Made by a program: the position numbers and the translations under genes. The notes under the pieces were generated by a model. The model was given only the letters and a program-made list of their open reading frames with translations, made no database searches and was not told where the DNA came from. This document shows, in pieces, positions 20,768 through 31,360 of a stretch of DNA of 64,000 nt. This stretch comes from Trichosporon coremiiforme (taxonomy: Eukaryota; Basidiomycota; Tremellomycetes; Trichosporonales; Trichosporonaceae). The stretch is from positions 9,085 to 73,084 of the forward strand of contig BCJJ01000010.1 of assembly GCA_039545355.1 (NCBI GenBank). Direction: 5' to 3'. Numbering within the stretch: the stretch's first letter is position 1; every line of letters begins with the position of its first letter.

Positions 20768-22627
20768 ATGCTGTTCAACGTCCTGTCGCTGCTGGCCGCA
20801 GCCGCAGTCGCCACGGCGACGACCGCCGAGGGCAAGCCGTACCTTCGCCGCCTCATGACCGACAAGCGCCTGATCATGATCGTCAAGTGAGAGCATAACC
20901 GAGGTTCCGCTGACGCCAGCCCCTGCCAGGCCGGAGGCACGAACAGAGACAACGCGGCCGAGTGGCTGCGTGCCTCGTTCCACGACGCTGCAGACCACAA
21001 CGCCGCCGCGGGCATCGGCGGTATTGATGGCAGCTTCCGGTATGAGGCTGGGTACAACGGTAACCGCGGTCTTCAGATGCGCTCCGTGGTGAGCCAGTAC
21101 TCTGGCTTCCAAGGCGACGGCGTGTCGTTCGCCGACATCGTGGTGCTGGGTGCGCTTGACGCTGTACGGTCATGCGGTAGCCCCATCATCCCCTTCTACT
21201 GGGGCCGCACCGATGTCTCCTCTGGCGGTCCCACTGACGCCCTGCCGGAGGCGGAGGACAGCACCGAGTCACATGTGCAGCGCTTCGCGCGCATGGGTTT
21301 CTCGCCTTCGGACATGGTCGCGATGGTCGCGTGCGGACATACGATCGGCGGTGTGCATTCGGCCAACAACCCTGCCCTCACGTCGCAGGGCTACCACCAC
21401 TTCGACGACACCTTCGCGCACTTTGACAACCACGTCGCCGTCGCGCACTTCAACCACTCGAGCCCGAACCCGCTCGGCCAGCAGTGGGACGCGGCGAACC
21501 CCGGATCCAGCAGCGATACCCGAGTCTTCAGCGTCGACGGTAACGTGACCATCGGCCGCATGGCGCAGAGCGACGAGTCGTTCCATGCCGAGTGCGTCGA
21601 TGCGTTCAGCAAGATGTGGAACAACGCTGTACCCTCCTCCGTCTCGCTGAAGGGTCCTATGCAGCCGCTCAAGATCGCCACCTCCTTCCGCAGCTACATG
21701 CGCAACGGTGTCATCAGCTTCAACCTCGGCAACGCGCGCCTGTACGACATGGAGGGGCAGTGGTCATCCTTCGAGGTTGGATACTACAACCGCGACGGAT
21801 CTGTCGGTACGGATACGAGTAATCTCCAAGTCGGTGAGCTCACGACGTTCGACGTCGGCGTGCCCCTGGAGACCAAGGCGTTCAACTTCCTCGGCACAAG
21901 CGTCAACCCTGCGACTGGGTGAGCCCTAACCCACTTCTCAGCTAACCGCAGTCTCGGCGGCATGTTCGTAAACGTGCAGATGAAGGACGGATCCGCCGCG
22001 CCGATCGAGGCGGACTCCTTCCAGCCATTCCAGGACACCGTGCTCATCGATTATGGCAACCTGTACACGTGCAAGTACAAGGGCGACGCGACCAAGGTCG
22101 GCCTGAACATGACAGCGGTAGTGTTGGCGCCATACGATGCAGGCGACAAGGTCGAGTTCTTCCTGCGCACGTCCTCGGGCGACCAGCTCGTGCGCGGAGC
22201 ATACCGCGGACCCCGTGACGAGTACTACAACCTTTACAACCTCTTCATTGAGGACATTGACGCCATCGGCCTCACCGATTTCACCGTGCAGCTGACCAAG
22301 CCTGACGGCACTGTCATCCGCGACACGCATGGAGACGGCACACTCTACTCCACTTCCGTCGGCACTTGCCGCGACGGAGAGATCTTCCTGTCCAACCCTG
22401 TGCCGTCTGGTACTATTGCAAGGCGCCGGCAGCTCAACTCTCTCCGCGAGGCGCCCGAGCCGTGTCCCCGCGGGTGGCTCATGTGTAACGACCGATGCAC
22501 GAACACGGCGTCCAACCTCGAGCACTGCGGTGGCTGTGCTGGGTTCGGAATCGACTGCACCACCATCAGTGACGGCACTGTCGCTTGTATCCAGGGCAAG
22601 TGTGTCATTACAGATGAGAGCTACTAG
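20768..22627 (+). CDS. Secreted heme peroxidase with CPL1-like Cys-rich C-terminus
   Basis: Exons 20768-20886, 20920-21918 and 21952-22627 (two 33-nt introns); 597 aa. A signal peptide (about 1-19) is followed by a plant/fungal/bacterial-type peroxidase domain: distal Arg57 and His61 (WLRASFHD), proximal His180 (ACGHTIGGVH). After the peroxidase part comes a beta-rich stretch, then a Cys-rich end (CPRGWLMCNDRC ... HCGGC ... CIQGKC) with spacing like the CPL1/priA domain of fungal surface proteins. Heme oxidation of extracellular substrates is expected; the manganese site of MnP was not identified. Two iron-type GATA boxes lie upstream. A heme enzyme under iron control would make sense (inference). 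Confidence 0.87.
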
Positions 22628-22884
22628 GAGCAGAGACGAAGCACTTGGGTATGCATGGTATTGAGACTTGAGTTTCGTGGCGCCAGGGACTTGGCACTCT
22701 ATGACATGACGAGGAGGTTGCAGCTCTTCCTGCTCTCGAAAGCGGACTCGCCGTCTGAGCCATTGCCCTCTACAACTGACCACGGCTCCGTATCTGCACC
22801 TGTCCACGCTAAGCTTGGACCCTCGGCGGTGGCGCGGCGCTGGCCTCCCGCGCGCTCGGTGTCGCCGTCAGCAGCAAGCTCGAC

Positions 22885-22962
22885 ACACCGATGGTGAAAT
22901 GGTATCATGCATCGTTGCCAAGCGAGTTCGATGCGGTGGGGGTTCGATTCCCCCTCGGTGTA
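22885..22962 (+). tRNA. tRNA-Gly(GCC) with very short intron
   Basis: Acceptor ACACCGA pairs with TCGGTGT. Anticodon stem CATCG/CGATG encloses TTGCCA, so the anticodon is GCC. The T arm is GGGGG-TTCGATT-CCCCC. Seven extra bases (22921-22927) at position 37/38 look like a minimal intron. A T5 run follows about 50 nt downstream. Confidence 0.82.
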
Positions 22963-23188
22963 CAGTGCTAGAAGCTTCAGAAGAGCAGGAGCGTGCTTTT
23001 TGGAGGCAGACGAAGATGAGGTGTGGGTGGCCAGAGAAAGGACGTGGCTGCTCAGGGATTATGACATCTCAGACGGCAGACCCATGGACTCGGCATTCTC
23101 CTGTCCGTCACTCTTCTTCTTCTGCTCTGAAAGTAGTCTGCTACTCTCCTGGAAGCCGCGCAGAGCACTTCTGTGCCTGTCTACGGAC

Positions 23189-23318
23189 GTTCTCGTGGTG
23201 TAGTGGTTATCATACTCTCTTAGGGTGATCTAACATCTTGAGCTTTGCCTCCAACGTTCTCTGGTTCGCCAGAGAACGCGATTGGGAGTGGCCCCGGGTT
23301 CAAATCCCGGCGAGGACC
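23189..23318 (+). tRNA. tRNA-Pro(AGG) with 57-nt intron
   Basis: Acceptor GTTCTCG/CGAGGAC, anticodon stem CTCTC/GGGAG, loop TTAGGG...T: anticodon AGG. T arm CCGGG-TTCAAAT-CCCGG; T6 terminator directly after. The intron 23226-23282 contains a perfect 10-bp hairpin closed by TTCG (23255-23278). Confidence 0.88.
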
Positions 23319-23765
23319 GTTTTTTCTGTTTCTGAGGTGTCCTATGCATGCGGCCAGCCAGGAAATGTGGTTGAAAGACTGGAGGGTTGAGGAAGGGTCT
23401 CGTCCGGAGGTGGATGATGGTGGTTGGTGGAGGTGGTGGAGGTGGCGCTTAGGCGCATTTGTGCGAGTTTCATAGGAAGGTCCTTGTCGCGGTCAGTGCA
23501 GAGCAGCTCCTCCTAAAGTTCTGCGGAGCCGCTTATCATTACATTAGGGCATAGCATTATAGAGTACTGCCAGTGGTTCATATCGTTTGGAGTTTGCCAC
23601 CCAGTGACGTCGTTGAAGGCCGCCTTCGGGAGCAAACTCGCTTTGGGCCCTCCATAGACAACAGATGAAGGGCCCGGTGAGAACGGAACAAACTTGGCAT
23701 TACTTGCATATCCATGAGCAGGTCTATGCGGGTATGAACAACGGCCAACCACAGCCTTGGAGAAG
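23319..23765. other. Intergenic
   Basis: Between tRNA-Pro and paralog G (3' side). A GGTGGTTGGTGGAGGTGG-like G-rich stretch lies at 23410-23445; no gene seen. Confidence 0.5.
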
Positions 23766-24716
23766 TTACTCGGACAGCATAAGCTGGAACATGCGAGGGC
23801 CGACTTGTGCTTCATACTCGGCCATCGTCATGAACTTGATGCGGGCGAGACAAGACTCTGCATCGGTCTCGGGTGCTTGATCCAGGTACACCAGCATGAG
23901 CTGCTTGAGCGCGGCAACAAGGCGCTCGTGCTCGTCCTCAATGCCGCGGAGGTTCTCGTCATCCTCTTGTGCGAACCACGCCCAGCTCCAGTGGTCAACG
24001 AGCAGCACCACGCTCAGCGCCAAGTTGTGGCGTACGGCAAGGGCGATAGAGTGTGTCCAGTTCTCGAGCGGCTGAGTCTCCTTGCCAACTTGCTGGGACC
24101 CTGGAGTAGGGATGAACAGGAGTACCAGTTCCTGCGGATGGTGCAATACACCGATCCGGCGATACAACGAATTACGCAGTTCGGCCTCCGGAGCATACCT
24201 GAATGCAAAATCTGGCGGGACGTTGTCGTAGCGCATGTTAATCACAACCCGGCTGGCCTCGTAGCAGACCTCGACGCAGCAGTTGTACTTCCCCGGTTCT
24301 GAAAAGTATGCCAGCGACGGGAAGAGGATGAGTGTGTCCACCCCGCTTGGCGGCGGGAGAGCACGGTAGTCGAAAATGCGCAGGACGGAGGCTGGGGCAG
24401 ACAGAGTCGGCCAGTACAGGTCTCCGGTGACGTGCAGATCGGCCACCTTTGGTATGGCGCTCGGCAGCCAGCCTTCCGTATCGCTGTCCCAGAGCAAAGT
24501 TTCATAGTCCACACGAAGGGGCGTCTTACGCGGCGGAACTACCGGATCCTGCGGTGAGAGAAGCTTGCGCCGCGGCAGGCGGCTATCGATTGCGCCTTTC
24601 AGCGCAGAACAGGTCAGGCGACAGGCGGCCAGCGTCGCGTACTGCCCAGAGAGGTGGAGGTGGTGGAGCACTGAGTCAACAATATGGGGGAAGCAGGCAG
24701 CGTCGATGGTGATCAT
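23766..24716 (-). CDS. Uncharacterised F-box-like paralog family, member G
   Basis: 316 aa from the ATG at 24716 (MITIDAACFPHIVDSVL); the frame is open to 24785. Typical N-terminus with TLAACRLTCSALKGAID followed by RLPRRKLL. Then VLRIFDYRALPPPSG, VVINMRYDNVPPDFAF, ELVLLFIPTPG and LSVVLLVDHWSWAWF. The tail is ARIKFMTMAEYEAQVG-x-RMFQLM. Very close to H and I. The best-preserved members (G, H) define the family pattern. Intronless, no targeting signal. Confidence 0.72.
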   Translation of the reverse strand: MITIDAACFPHIVDSVLHHLHLSGQYATLAACRLTCSALKGAIDSRLPRRKLLSPQDPVVPPRKTPLRVDYETLLWDSDTEGWLPSAIPKVADLHVTGDLYWPTLSAPASVLRIFDYRALPPPSGVDTLILFPSLAYFSEPGKYNCCVEVCYEASRVVINMRYDNVPPDFAFRYAPEAELRNSLYRRIGVLHHPQELVLLFIPTPGSQQVGKETQPLENWTHSIALAVRHNLALSVVLLVDHWSWAWFAQEDDENLRGIEDEHERLVAALKQLMLVYLDQAPETDAESCLARIKFMTMAEYEAQVGPRMFQLMLSE

Positions 24717-24867
24717 TGCAAGTGCAGGTGAGGACCTCGATATTGCATGCATGGCAGTAGATATCATCGACGCACCTTCCACCATGGCTGACTGTCCACC
24801 CCGATGGCCGAGCCCGCTCGATTACTCCGCATGCCACGCCGCCACTCCGCCCGTTCATTCCGCAAGT

Positions 24868-25881
24868 CTACACCGCCTCGACGAGCGCAGACATGCGCAT
24901 CCCAGCGTGCGTCTCAAACTCGGCCATCGTCATGAGCTTGACGCGGCCGTGGAACAGCTCGGCGGGCCATCCTTCGTCCTCGTCCGCCTCGACTATTGCA
25001 CCGATGAAGTAGTAATGCCATGCGTGTTTCAACCGCTCCCTGTCATCCGCCACGTCTTGGAGCCACAACCACTCCTCCACTCCTTCTTCGGCTGTAAACC
25101 ACCTCCAGCTCCATCCCTCGATCAGGAGGATGACAGTCAGGCGTGGGTTGCGGTACAATGCCTTGACCACGGAGGCGGTCCAGTTGCGCAGGCGGCCGGT
25201 CTCATTCGCGTGATCGGAGGTGGAGGTGAACATGAGCACCAGCTCTTGCTCTCGCTGCATAGCGGGCGGGTAGGGACGAGGAGGAGTGTCCGACGGACAG
25301 TCAGGGAGATCGTATCCGAAATGGAAGTCTGGCGGCAGGTTGACCCCCTGCAGTCTTTCATAGCGCACGTTGATGATTGTCCGATCGGAGTCGAGAGGGA
25401 GCCGGACGTATTCACCTTTGCCATTCGACACCTGCTTCGAGAAGTGTGTGGTGGAGGGGAAGAGGACAACCGTGTCCGCTGACAGCGGAGGCAGTGCGCC
25501 TCGGCAGTCAAAGATGCGCAGAATGGGAGCTCTCTGGGGACCCGTCCACTCTTGCCGAGGACCCCAGCCTTCCCACTGAATGTGTAAGTCGATGATCTGA
25601 TCGATGGGGCTCCGACGCCAGTCTTCTGTGAGTACTCCCCAGAAGCGTGTCTCCGCCGCCAGGGAGAAGGACTGCCGAACGGGGCCTTGAGACGTGCCAG
25701 AGGGCTCGGCCGACGCTCGCGTCAGAACCAGACGGCGAGGAAGGCATGGATCAATGACTTGTTTCATTGCTGAGCAAGTCAGGCGGAAGTGCGCCAGCGT
25801 TCGGTGTTGGCCGTCCTCATACAGGGCATGCAAGATGGCGTCAAGGATGTGAGGGTAGGCGAGAGCATCGATGGTGGTCAT
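24868..25881 (-). CDS. Uncharacterised F-box-like paralog family, member H
   Basis: 337 aa from the ATG at 25881 (MTTIDALAYPHILDAIL); the upstream open frame to 26196 has no family similarity. Shares TLAHFRLTCSAMKQVID, PILRIFDCRGALPPLS, TIINVRYERLQ, ELVLMFTSTSDHANE, LTVILLIEGWSWRWF and RVKLMTMAEFETHAG with G. Start codons sit in similar TTGATGGT-like contexts in G, H and I, as expected from recent duplication. Role unknown. Confidence 0.72.
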   Translation of the reverse strand: MTTIDALAYPHILDAILHALYEDGQHRTLAHFRLTCSAMKQVIDPCLPRRLVLTRASAEPSGTSQGPVRQSFSLAAETRFWGVLTEDWRRSPIDQIIDLHIQWEGWGPRQEWTGPQRAPILRIFDCRGALPPLSADTVVLFPSTTHFSKQVSNGKGEYVRLPLDSDRTIINVRYERLQGVNLPPDFHFGYDLPDCPSDTPPRPYPPAMQREQELVLMFTSTSDHANETGRLRNWTASVVKALYRNPRLTVILLIEGWSWRWFTAEEGVEEWLWLQDVADDRERLKHAWHYYFIGAIVEADEDEGWPAELFHGRVKLMTMAEFETHAGMRMSALVEAV

Positions 25882-26108
25882 CGCAGCTGTCAGAGGTACG
25901 AGTGGCGAGCTATGCCAAGGAAGAATGCTACTCGGCCTCGATCCATTGAAGTTATCTAGGTCATTGAGCGTTTCAAACACGGAGCAGTGCATGGTGGCGC
26001 ATTGCGGAATGAGTGTGCGGAGGGCAGAACCGGAGTTCACAGCAAACGCAGTGATACAGTACATTCGGATCCGTTGGCAGTGATCAAAGCACCCTCTGTC
26101 GTGCAGGT

Positions 26109-26613
26109 CTACTCCGCCTGCATGAGCTGGAACATGCGTGGGCAATCGTACGCCTCGTACTCTGTTATGGTCATGACCTTGATGCGGGCGACGCACTCCT
26201 CGACGTCAACATGCGGCGCCTGGGTGATGAACTTCAAAAGAAGCGATCTCCAAGCTACCTGCGGATCGTAGTGTGCCCTTTCACAGAAGCCTTCGCTTAG
26301 AACATGCACGTCGACTACCTCCTCAATTGGGGCCCTGGGCCAGCCATCGGTGTGAGCGCCCCAGAGCCTGGTTCGCAGCCGTGGTAGAGAGGCTGTCGAG
26401 CTTCTCGCGTGCGGAAAGGAGAAGCCTCATCCGGAGCTTGCTTGGCCAGGATCTTGTGACGGGGAATGCGGATGCCAATGATGTTCTTGATATTGGAGCA
26501 GGTGGTGCGGAAGTTGGCTAGAGTCCGGTAGTGGTCAGCGAGATGAAGCGATGAAGCTGGAAGAGCACCTCGTCGATAATGTGAGGAAAGGACAGGGCAT
26601 CGATGGTGGCCAT
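26109..26613 (-). pseudogene. F-box-like paralog family, decayed member I
   Basis: Starts MATIDALSFPHIIDEVL at 26613 but meets a TAG after about 30 codons. Shifted by one frame it continues YRTLANFRTTCSNIKNI and RIPRHKILAK. A large part of the middle is missing, then the tail EECVARIKVMTITEYEAY and CPRMFQLM appears. Frameshift plus deletion; a close relative of G. Confidence 0.75.
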
Positions 26614-26932
26614 GGCGGATCATGGACTGAAGAGCTAACAGATGTTGGGGACGTCCAACAATGCCCCGCTCCTGCTAGCTGCAGAGTCTGGACGTCGCAC
26701 CGTGTGTAGCTACGCCCCTTGTCCGATCGAGCGTCATGCCTGTGTAGGGCGCAGAACTCTTAAGAGGTGGAAGTGAAGGTGGACGTGAAGGCGGAGCCCC
26801 ACTCAGTGTCTCCACCAAATTTGCCACCCACCCGAACCCCCTACCGCTCGACGTTCCCTCGACCCGTCACGTCCACCGTCCAAAAATGCTCGGACAAACG
26901 TCCAAAAGCTCAGAGTACTTGCGTATCCTGCG
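26614..26932. other. Intergenic
   Basis: Between paralog I and tRNA-Glu; no gene seen. Confidence 0.5.
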
Positions 26933-27018
26933 TTCTCCGCCAGGGAGTCGAACCCTGCTCTACCGCGATGGAGTCTCTCATTGAGAGGCGGTTATACTAA
27001 CCGATATACTAGCGAAGA
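26933..27018 (-). tRNA. tRNA-Glu(CTC) with 14-nt intron
   Basis: On the minus strand TCTTCGC pairs with GCGGAGA; anticodon stem ACCGC/GCGGT; loop CTCTCA...C gives CTC. T arm CAGGG-TTCGACT-CCCTG. About 14 extra bases follow position 37 and contain GAG, complementary to the anticodon. Confidence 0.87.
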
Positions 27019-27527
27019 GACGATGCAGACCAGTTCTAGACGTCTGCCGATCGACGGCGCTCCCGCAACTCGCTTCTGGCGGCTCTGCAGCACTGACGGA
27101 GAGCTGCTGTGAGTGTAGATCTTCCACCATAGGTAAAAGAAGGGCTTAAGAAGAGCCTGGTGAGAAGGAAGACTCTTTCAATCCCGGATGGTCGGCTGCT
27201 CGGTGAGGAGTCTCGCCGACCACCCGGTGAGCTCTCGCTGCCGGCGCTGCCCTTGCCCGCATTGCCCCCGGGCCCGCGAGGCTGCGCTAAGTGCCAGAAA
27301 CTCAGCACACGTCGCGATGGTGAGACAGGAAGACACAAGCGCCATATCCACCTGCTGCGAGACACGTGAGTCCCTTGATCTCCTAGACCATCGATGAGTG
27401 GCATTGACAGAGGGCGAGTCTCTCACGAGCACCGACAATCAGTCACCCATCAGCCAGTTGTATTGTCTTCCTTTCGCATTCTCCTCACCCTTCGCTGACT
27501 CTTCGCCAGTCAATATCACACATCGAC
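27019..27527. other. Intergenic, promoter of the downstream gene
   Basis: No gene seen; pyrimidine-rich just before the ATG at 27528, as is common for fungal promoters. Confidence 0.45.
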
Positions 27528-28175
27528 ATGGCCACCCCACCTCCAGATCCTCCCGAGCGACCCCACCGTCCCTCCAAGCCGCGAATGGCTAACGGTAGTC
27601 GCAAGACCCCCGCCTCTACCTCAACCTCCCCCGACCAGGTGACTTCCTCCCCGACTCCACACCAAGACACTCGACCGCCGCCGCCGCCCCGAATCAGCCC
27701 TCATCAGTACGCTCCCGGACGTACCGAGTACATCTACCGCGAGAGAGGTGCAGACTACGCCTTCACGCTCGCGACCAACTCGTCCGCTGTCCATGGCACC
27801 GGAAGCATCTACGTCCGCCACGTGCAGTCCACCCGCGAGAGACCCCGCAGCGAACGCGACATCTCACCCCTCAGCCTCACGCAACCCATGCTGGGGGATG
27901 AGCCGCCGGCCAACCCCGCTCCTCGCCGCCGCTCACCTGAGTCGAGACTCCGCGTGCCTCGCTCGAGGATAAGCGAGAGCCCCACGACAGTCCTTGAACG
28001 GGGTCGGGGTAGTACACGCTCCGAGACGGACACGGTGCCGCCATCCGACCCAGAACCAGAACCAGGAACCGCTGTCGAGACGGATGTTGATCAAACCGAA
28101 GACGCCGGACACAGTGATTCGGAAAACACTCGCACCAGTGATCACCTCGAGCTGTCGCGCGTCACACCAGAGTAG
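27528..28175 (+). CDS. Proline/serine-rich disordered protein
   Basis: Intronless, 215 aa, no recognised domain. Rich in Pro, Ser, Arg and acidic residues throughout (MATPPPDPPERPHRPSKPR, then ERPRSERDISPLSL, and an acidic tail DVDQTEDAGHSDSEN). A short less-disordered segment reads GRTEYIYRERGADYAFTLA. Several SP/TP sites could be phosphorylated. No signal or membrane segment. Codon bias supports it being a real gene. Confidence 0.6.
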   Translation: MATPPPDPPERPHRPSKPRMANGSRKTPASTSTSPDQVTSSPTPHQDTRPPPPPRISPHQYAPGRTEYIYRERGADYAFTLATNSSAVHGTGSIYVRHVQSTRERPRSERDISPLSLTQPMLGDEPPANPAPRRRSPESRLRVPRSRISESPTTVLERGRGSTRSETDTVPPSDPEPEPGTAVETDVDQTEDAGHSDSENTRTSDHLELSRVTPE

Positions 28176-29026
28176 CCGTACGAGTAAGCTGTGATGCCTG
28201 CCTTGAACTAACAACAGATAAGTGAAGTCGAACCATGTTGTACATATGTTAGTCATGTAAATGGCCCCCGCGGCTCTTGGTCGGCATAGCTGCCTATGCA
28301 TTGTCCGCCGTGTCATGCCGAGATCTCAGTGTTCCAGTGTTCGCGTGAGAGGTCGGCGAGGCACAGCAGCGACGAGTGCGATTCGGGGGGTTGGGGTGCT
28401 CGCGATAAGCCAAAAGGAGAAGTCAGATGCGCCAAATCCATCTGGGAGGGAAAGTGTCCCAATCCGGTGAGGCGAGTGTTGATCGCTGTAGCGCACTTTG
28501 AGCTACGCGCTAGCCAGTCAGTAATGGCGCAAGCTGTGGGGTGGGGGCAGTCGCGTTGGCCGTGGCCGCGATCACCCGTCGCGAGCTGCCAAGCCTATGT
28601 GGAATGATACCGTACCTGGGGTTCGGCAGCCGGACAGCGACCGGTGGCCAAGCGTCTCGCCTATTCTTATCAGCGGATACCTGACTAACGGAAGAGTCCT
28701 CGTGTCCGGACTCACTGCTCAATGAGAGGGATCTCCGTGACCGGTCGGCGGCAGAACTTAAACGGGGCTGCCCCGGGACTGAGGTTGATGTTGAACCCGA
28801 TTGTCCAAAGCCACTACTCTACAGTAGCACGTGCAAGATCCTGAGCCTCGCTCTCGCTCAGACTAGGTTGTTGTGAGTGAAAGCGTATGCGTATACCATG
28901 ACAATCTACTGTGTACAACATGCGAGGGCGCGAGGCTTACCCCCGCCTCTAAACTATACCATAAGCGTGTGACGCGCTTGGAAAGATGGTCCTGAAAAGT
29001 CTGTGATACTTTGTGATGTGCGCAGC
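28176..29026. other. Intergenic, convergent 3' ends
   Basis: No gene seen. Confidence 0.5.
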
Positions 29027-31360
29027 TCAGTGCTTCACGTCCTTCGGGAAGTCATTCGGGGCACCGGTTGGGGTGCTCTCGGAGGGCTCGACGCTGGGCG
29101 GGAACGGCGTGACGAGCGGGTTGGTCTCAGGCACTGAGCCGGTCGGCCGCGGGTCGAGCGGCGACGTCGGCGAGGTTGCGGCTGCAGAATACGTCGGCGA
29201 CACGGTGGAAGGCGAGACAGCCGATGAGCCGGGCAGCGACCCTGGCTGCGACATGGGCTGCAGCGGGTGCAGCGGTATCTTGCCCGTCGGGGAAGCGGAC
29301 AAAGGCGACAGGGACTGCGAGCTGATAGTGCTGACCTGCGCGCCTGGGGAGAGCGGCTGGTCCTTCATCCAATGGCCGAAAGTGTGCGCTGATGCGGGGG
29401 CGGGCGAGATGGGCGATGACAGGGTTGCGCCCGGAGTCGGAGGACCGAGGTACTTGATTTCTTCGGCGGTAAGCGCTGAGGGATCGGTGGGGGCGACGTC
29501 CGTGCTGATGTCCAACCCTCGGCTGGCGCGCCTGCCGATCCATTCATCGCGGTACACCGGTGGAAGCACGACTTCACCGCCGCGCGTGCCTTCTGGCAGC
29601 TCGGCGTCAAGCGACCCTGCGTCCTCCTCGTGTCGCACGATCGTGGGCAGCAAATCCGCATTCGGGCCCATTGTGTTGGACGACGAGTTTGTTCCAGTGC
29701 CCGGTGTGCTCGTGCCAAGCGTGCCCATTCCGACGGTCGTGCCGAACCTGCTCTCGTCGGACAAGTGCGTCTCGGTCTGGCGGTTGGGGAACTGGCTCTG
29801 AGGCAGAATCGAAGTGGGCGCACCCATCTGCGCGAGCGGCTTGCTCTCGTGTATCGATACGTCGGCAATCTCGAAGTCTTCGCTCTTGGAGGTCGTCTTG
29901 CGTCGCCGCCAACAGCAGAAGCCGAGGAGCAGGAGTAGAGCAACGCCAACGACGCATCCAACGACGATGCCCGCGATCGCACCGTCGGAGAGTCCACCAG
30001 AGCGGCTGCTCGCACCGTCAGGTTGACCGGAGTCGCCCTCAGAGTTGCCCGAGCCGCTGTTGTTCGCGGCATTGGTCTGTTGCACGACCTCCAAGCTGTC
30101 GAAGACGCAGATGCTGTCCTGCGCCCCGATAGTGAGCGTGTATTTGACCGTTGGGTCCAGTCTTGAGAAGAAAAGGCGTACGTTCGGGATGGTCGGTCCG
30201 GGTTCCCACTTGTGCTCGCTCTCACCAGCCGTGACGTAGGTTCCAGCGGCATTAAATTGGAGAATCGGCTGGAAGGCATCCCCGCTGTCCATCCCAGAGG
30301 TCGGACGGCGCCCAAAGCCGACGCTGCTACTAAGGACGGTCCAGTCGAAGTCGGACTCGGAAGTGCCGCTTCCAAAGTCTACGGTCCCATTCGTGAGGTT
30401 GACAGGCCGGCTGCCGTTCGAAGGCGTTGCCCACACATCCCCCATGAATTGCATTGGTGGGTCGAATGCGAAGAAGCAACGCGACCCCACGGTGTGCGGT
30501 GTCCATCGTGGGCCCTTGACCGAGATCAGACTCGTGTTTGCAGGGACATCGTACACGCGCACGTTGCGCATGGTCAAAGGGAGATACGAGTCGCGGAGCT
30601 CGTCGCGCCCGTCGTACCACTGAGGGAGAGGAGCTGAGACATTCGAGTACTCCTCCAGAATCTTCAGCGCGTCCGCCTCTGGGTCCCGTCCGAGGACGTA
30701 TGGCTCCAAGACCGGGTTCGGCTCGGCATCGATTATCGCGGGGACGGTGGTCTCTTTGAATGTGGTGCCCGGGGGAGCGTCGAAGCCTACTCTGCCGCCC
30801 TTGAAAGCGAAGTCGCCCTGTGCATAGAAAAGCAAGTTGCACGACCACCGCGTGTCGGCGAGGTCGCGCTTGATCTTGAGCTTCCCATCCCACTCCTGCG
30901 TCATGGTCGCCTCTGCCGTGGAACCTCCGATCATATCCGTAAACTGCGCACGAGGCCGGTAAATGCGGAACGATTCGTTGTGGGTTGTACCGCTGAACTC
31001 CAGCTCAATCTTGCTGGCGTTGAAGCTGAAGACAGCGTTTGCATACTGCGGTCAGCCGAGCATCTGCTACGCTCTTACCTCGCTGTCGGGCCCACGCTGC
31101 GTTTTCTGAAGATCGAGGAGAGTGGTGTTGGTGTAACTCCGGTTGAATACGAAGGTCCAGGCTGTGTGATTCTTTACAGAGTAGTCCATCGAGGACATGC
31201 TTTCATAGACGAAGTACTTGGCGTCAACGAACGCCCAGAAGCCGTCCACAGCAGAAATGTCCATCCAGTATGTTGAATTCGCAGGCTGCCCCTCTTCGCG
31301 CTTCGCCGGTGTCGGAACCGCGAGCGAGCCCGTCGGGCGGTTCCAGCCTAGCCAGCTCAT
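29027..31360 (-). CDS. Single-pass membrane protein with disordered cytoplasmic tail
   Basis: Exons 31360-31079 and 31045-29027 (33-nt intron, CTGACCGCAG); 766 aa. The N-terminal half is an N-glycosylation-rich extracellular region (NSTYWMDI, NHTAWTF, NRSYTNTT, NASKIEL, NVSAPLP). It has a beta-rich core repeated in outline, as in basidiomycete Ig-like membrane glycoproteins. A Gly/Ser stalk leads to one membrane segment (AIAGIVVGCVVGVALLLLL) followed by CCWRRRK. The roughly 270-residue tail is Ser/Pro/Thr-rich. The layout resembles a wall-stress or adhesion sensor (inference). No signal peptide follows the ATG at 31360, so the true start may lie in an upstream exon; LPIILLFSTLSH in another frame near 31440 is a candidate. 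Confidence 0.78.
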
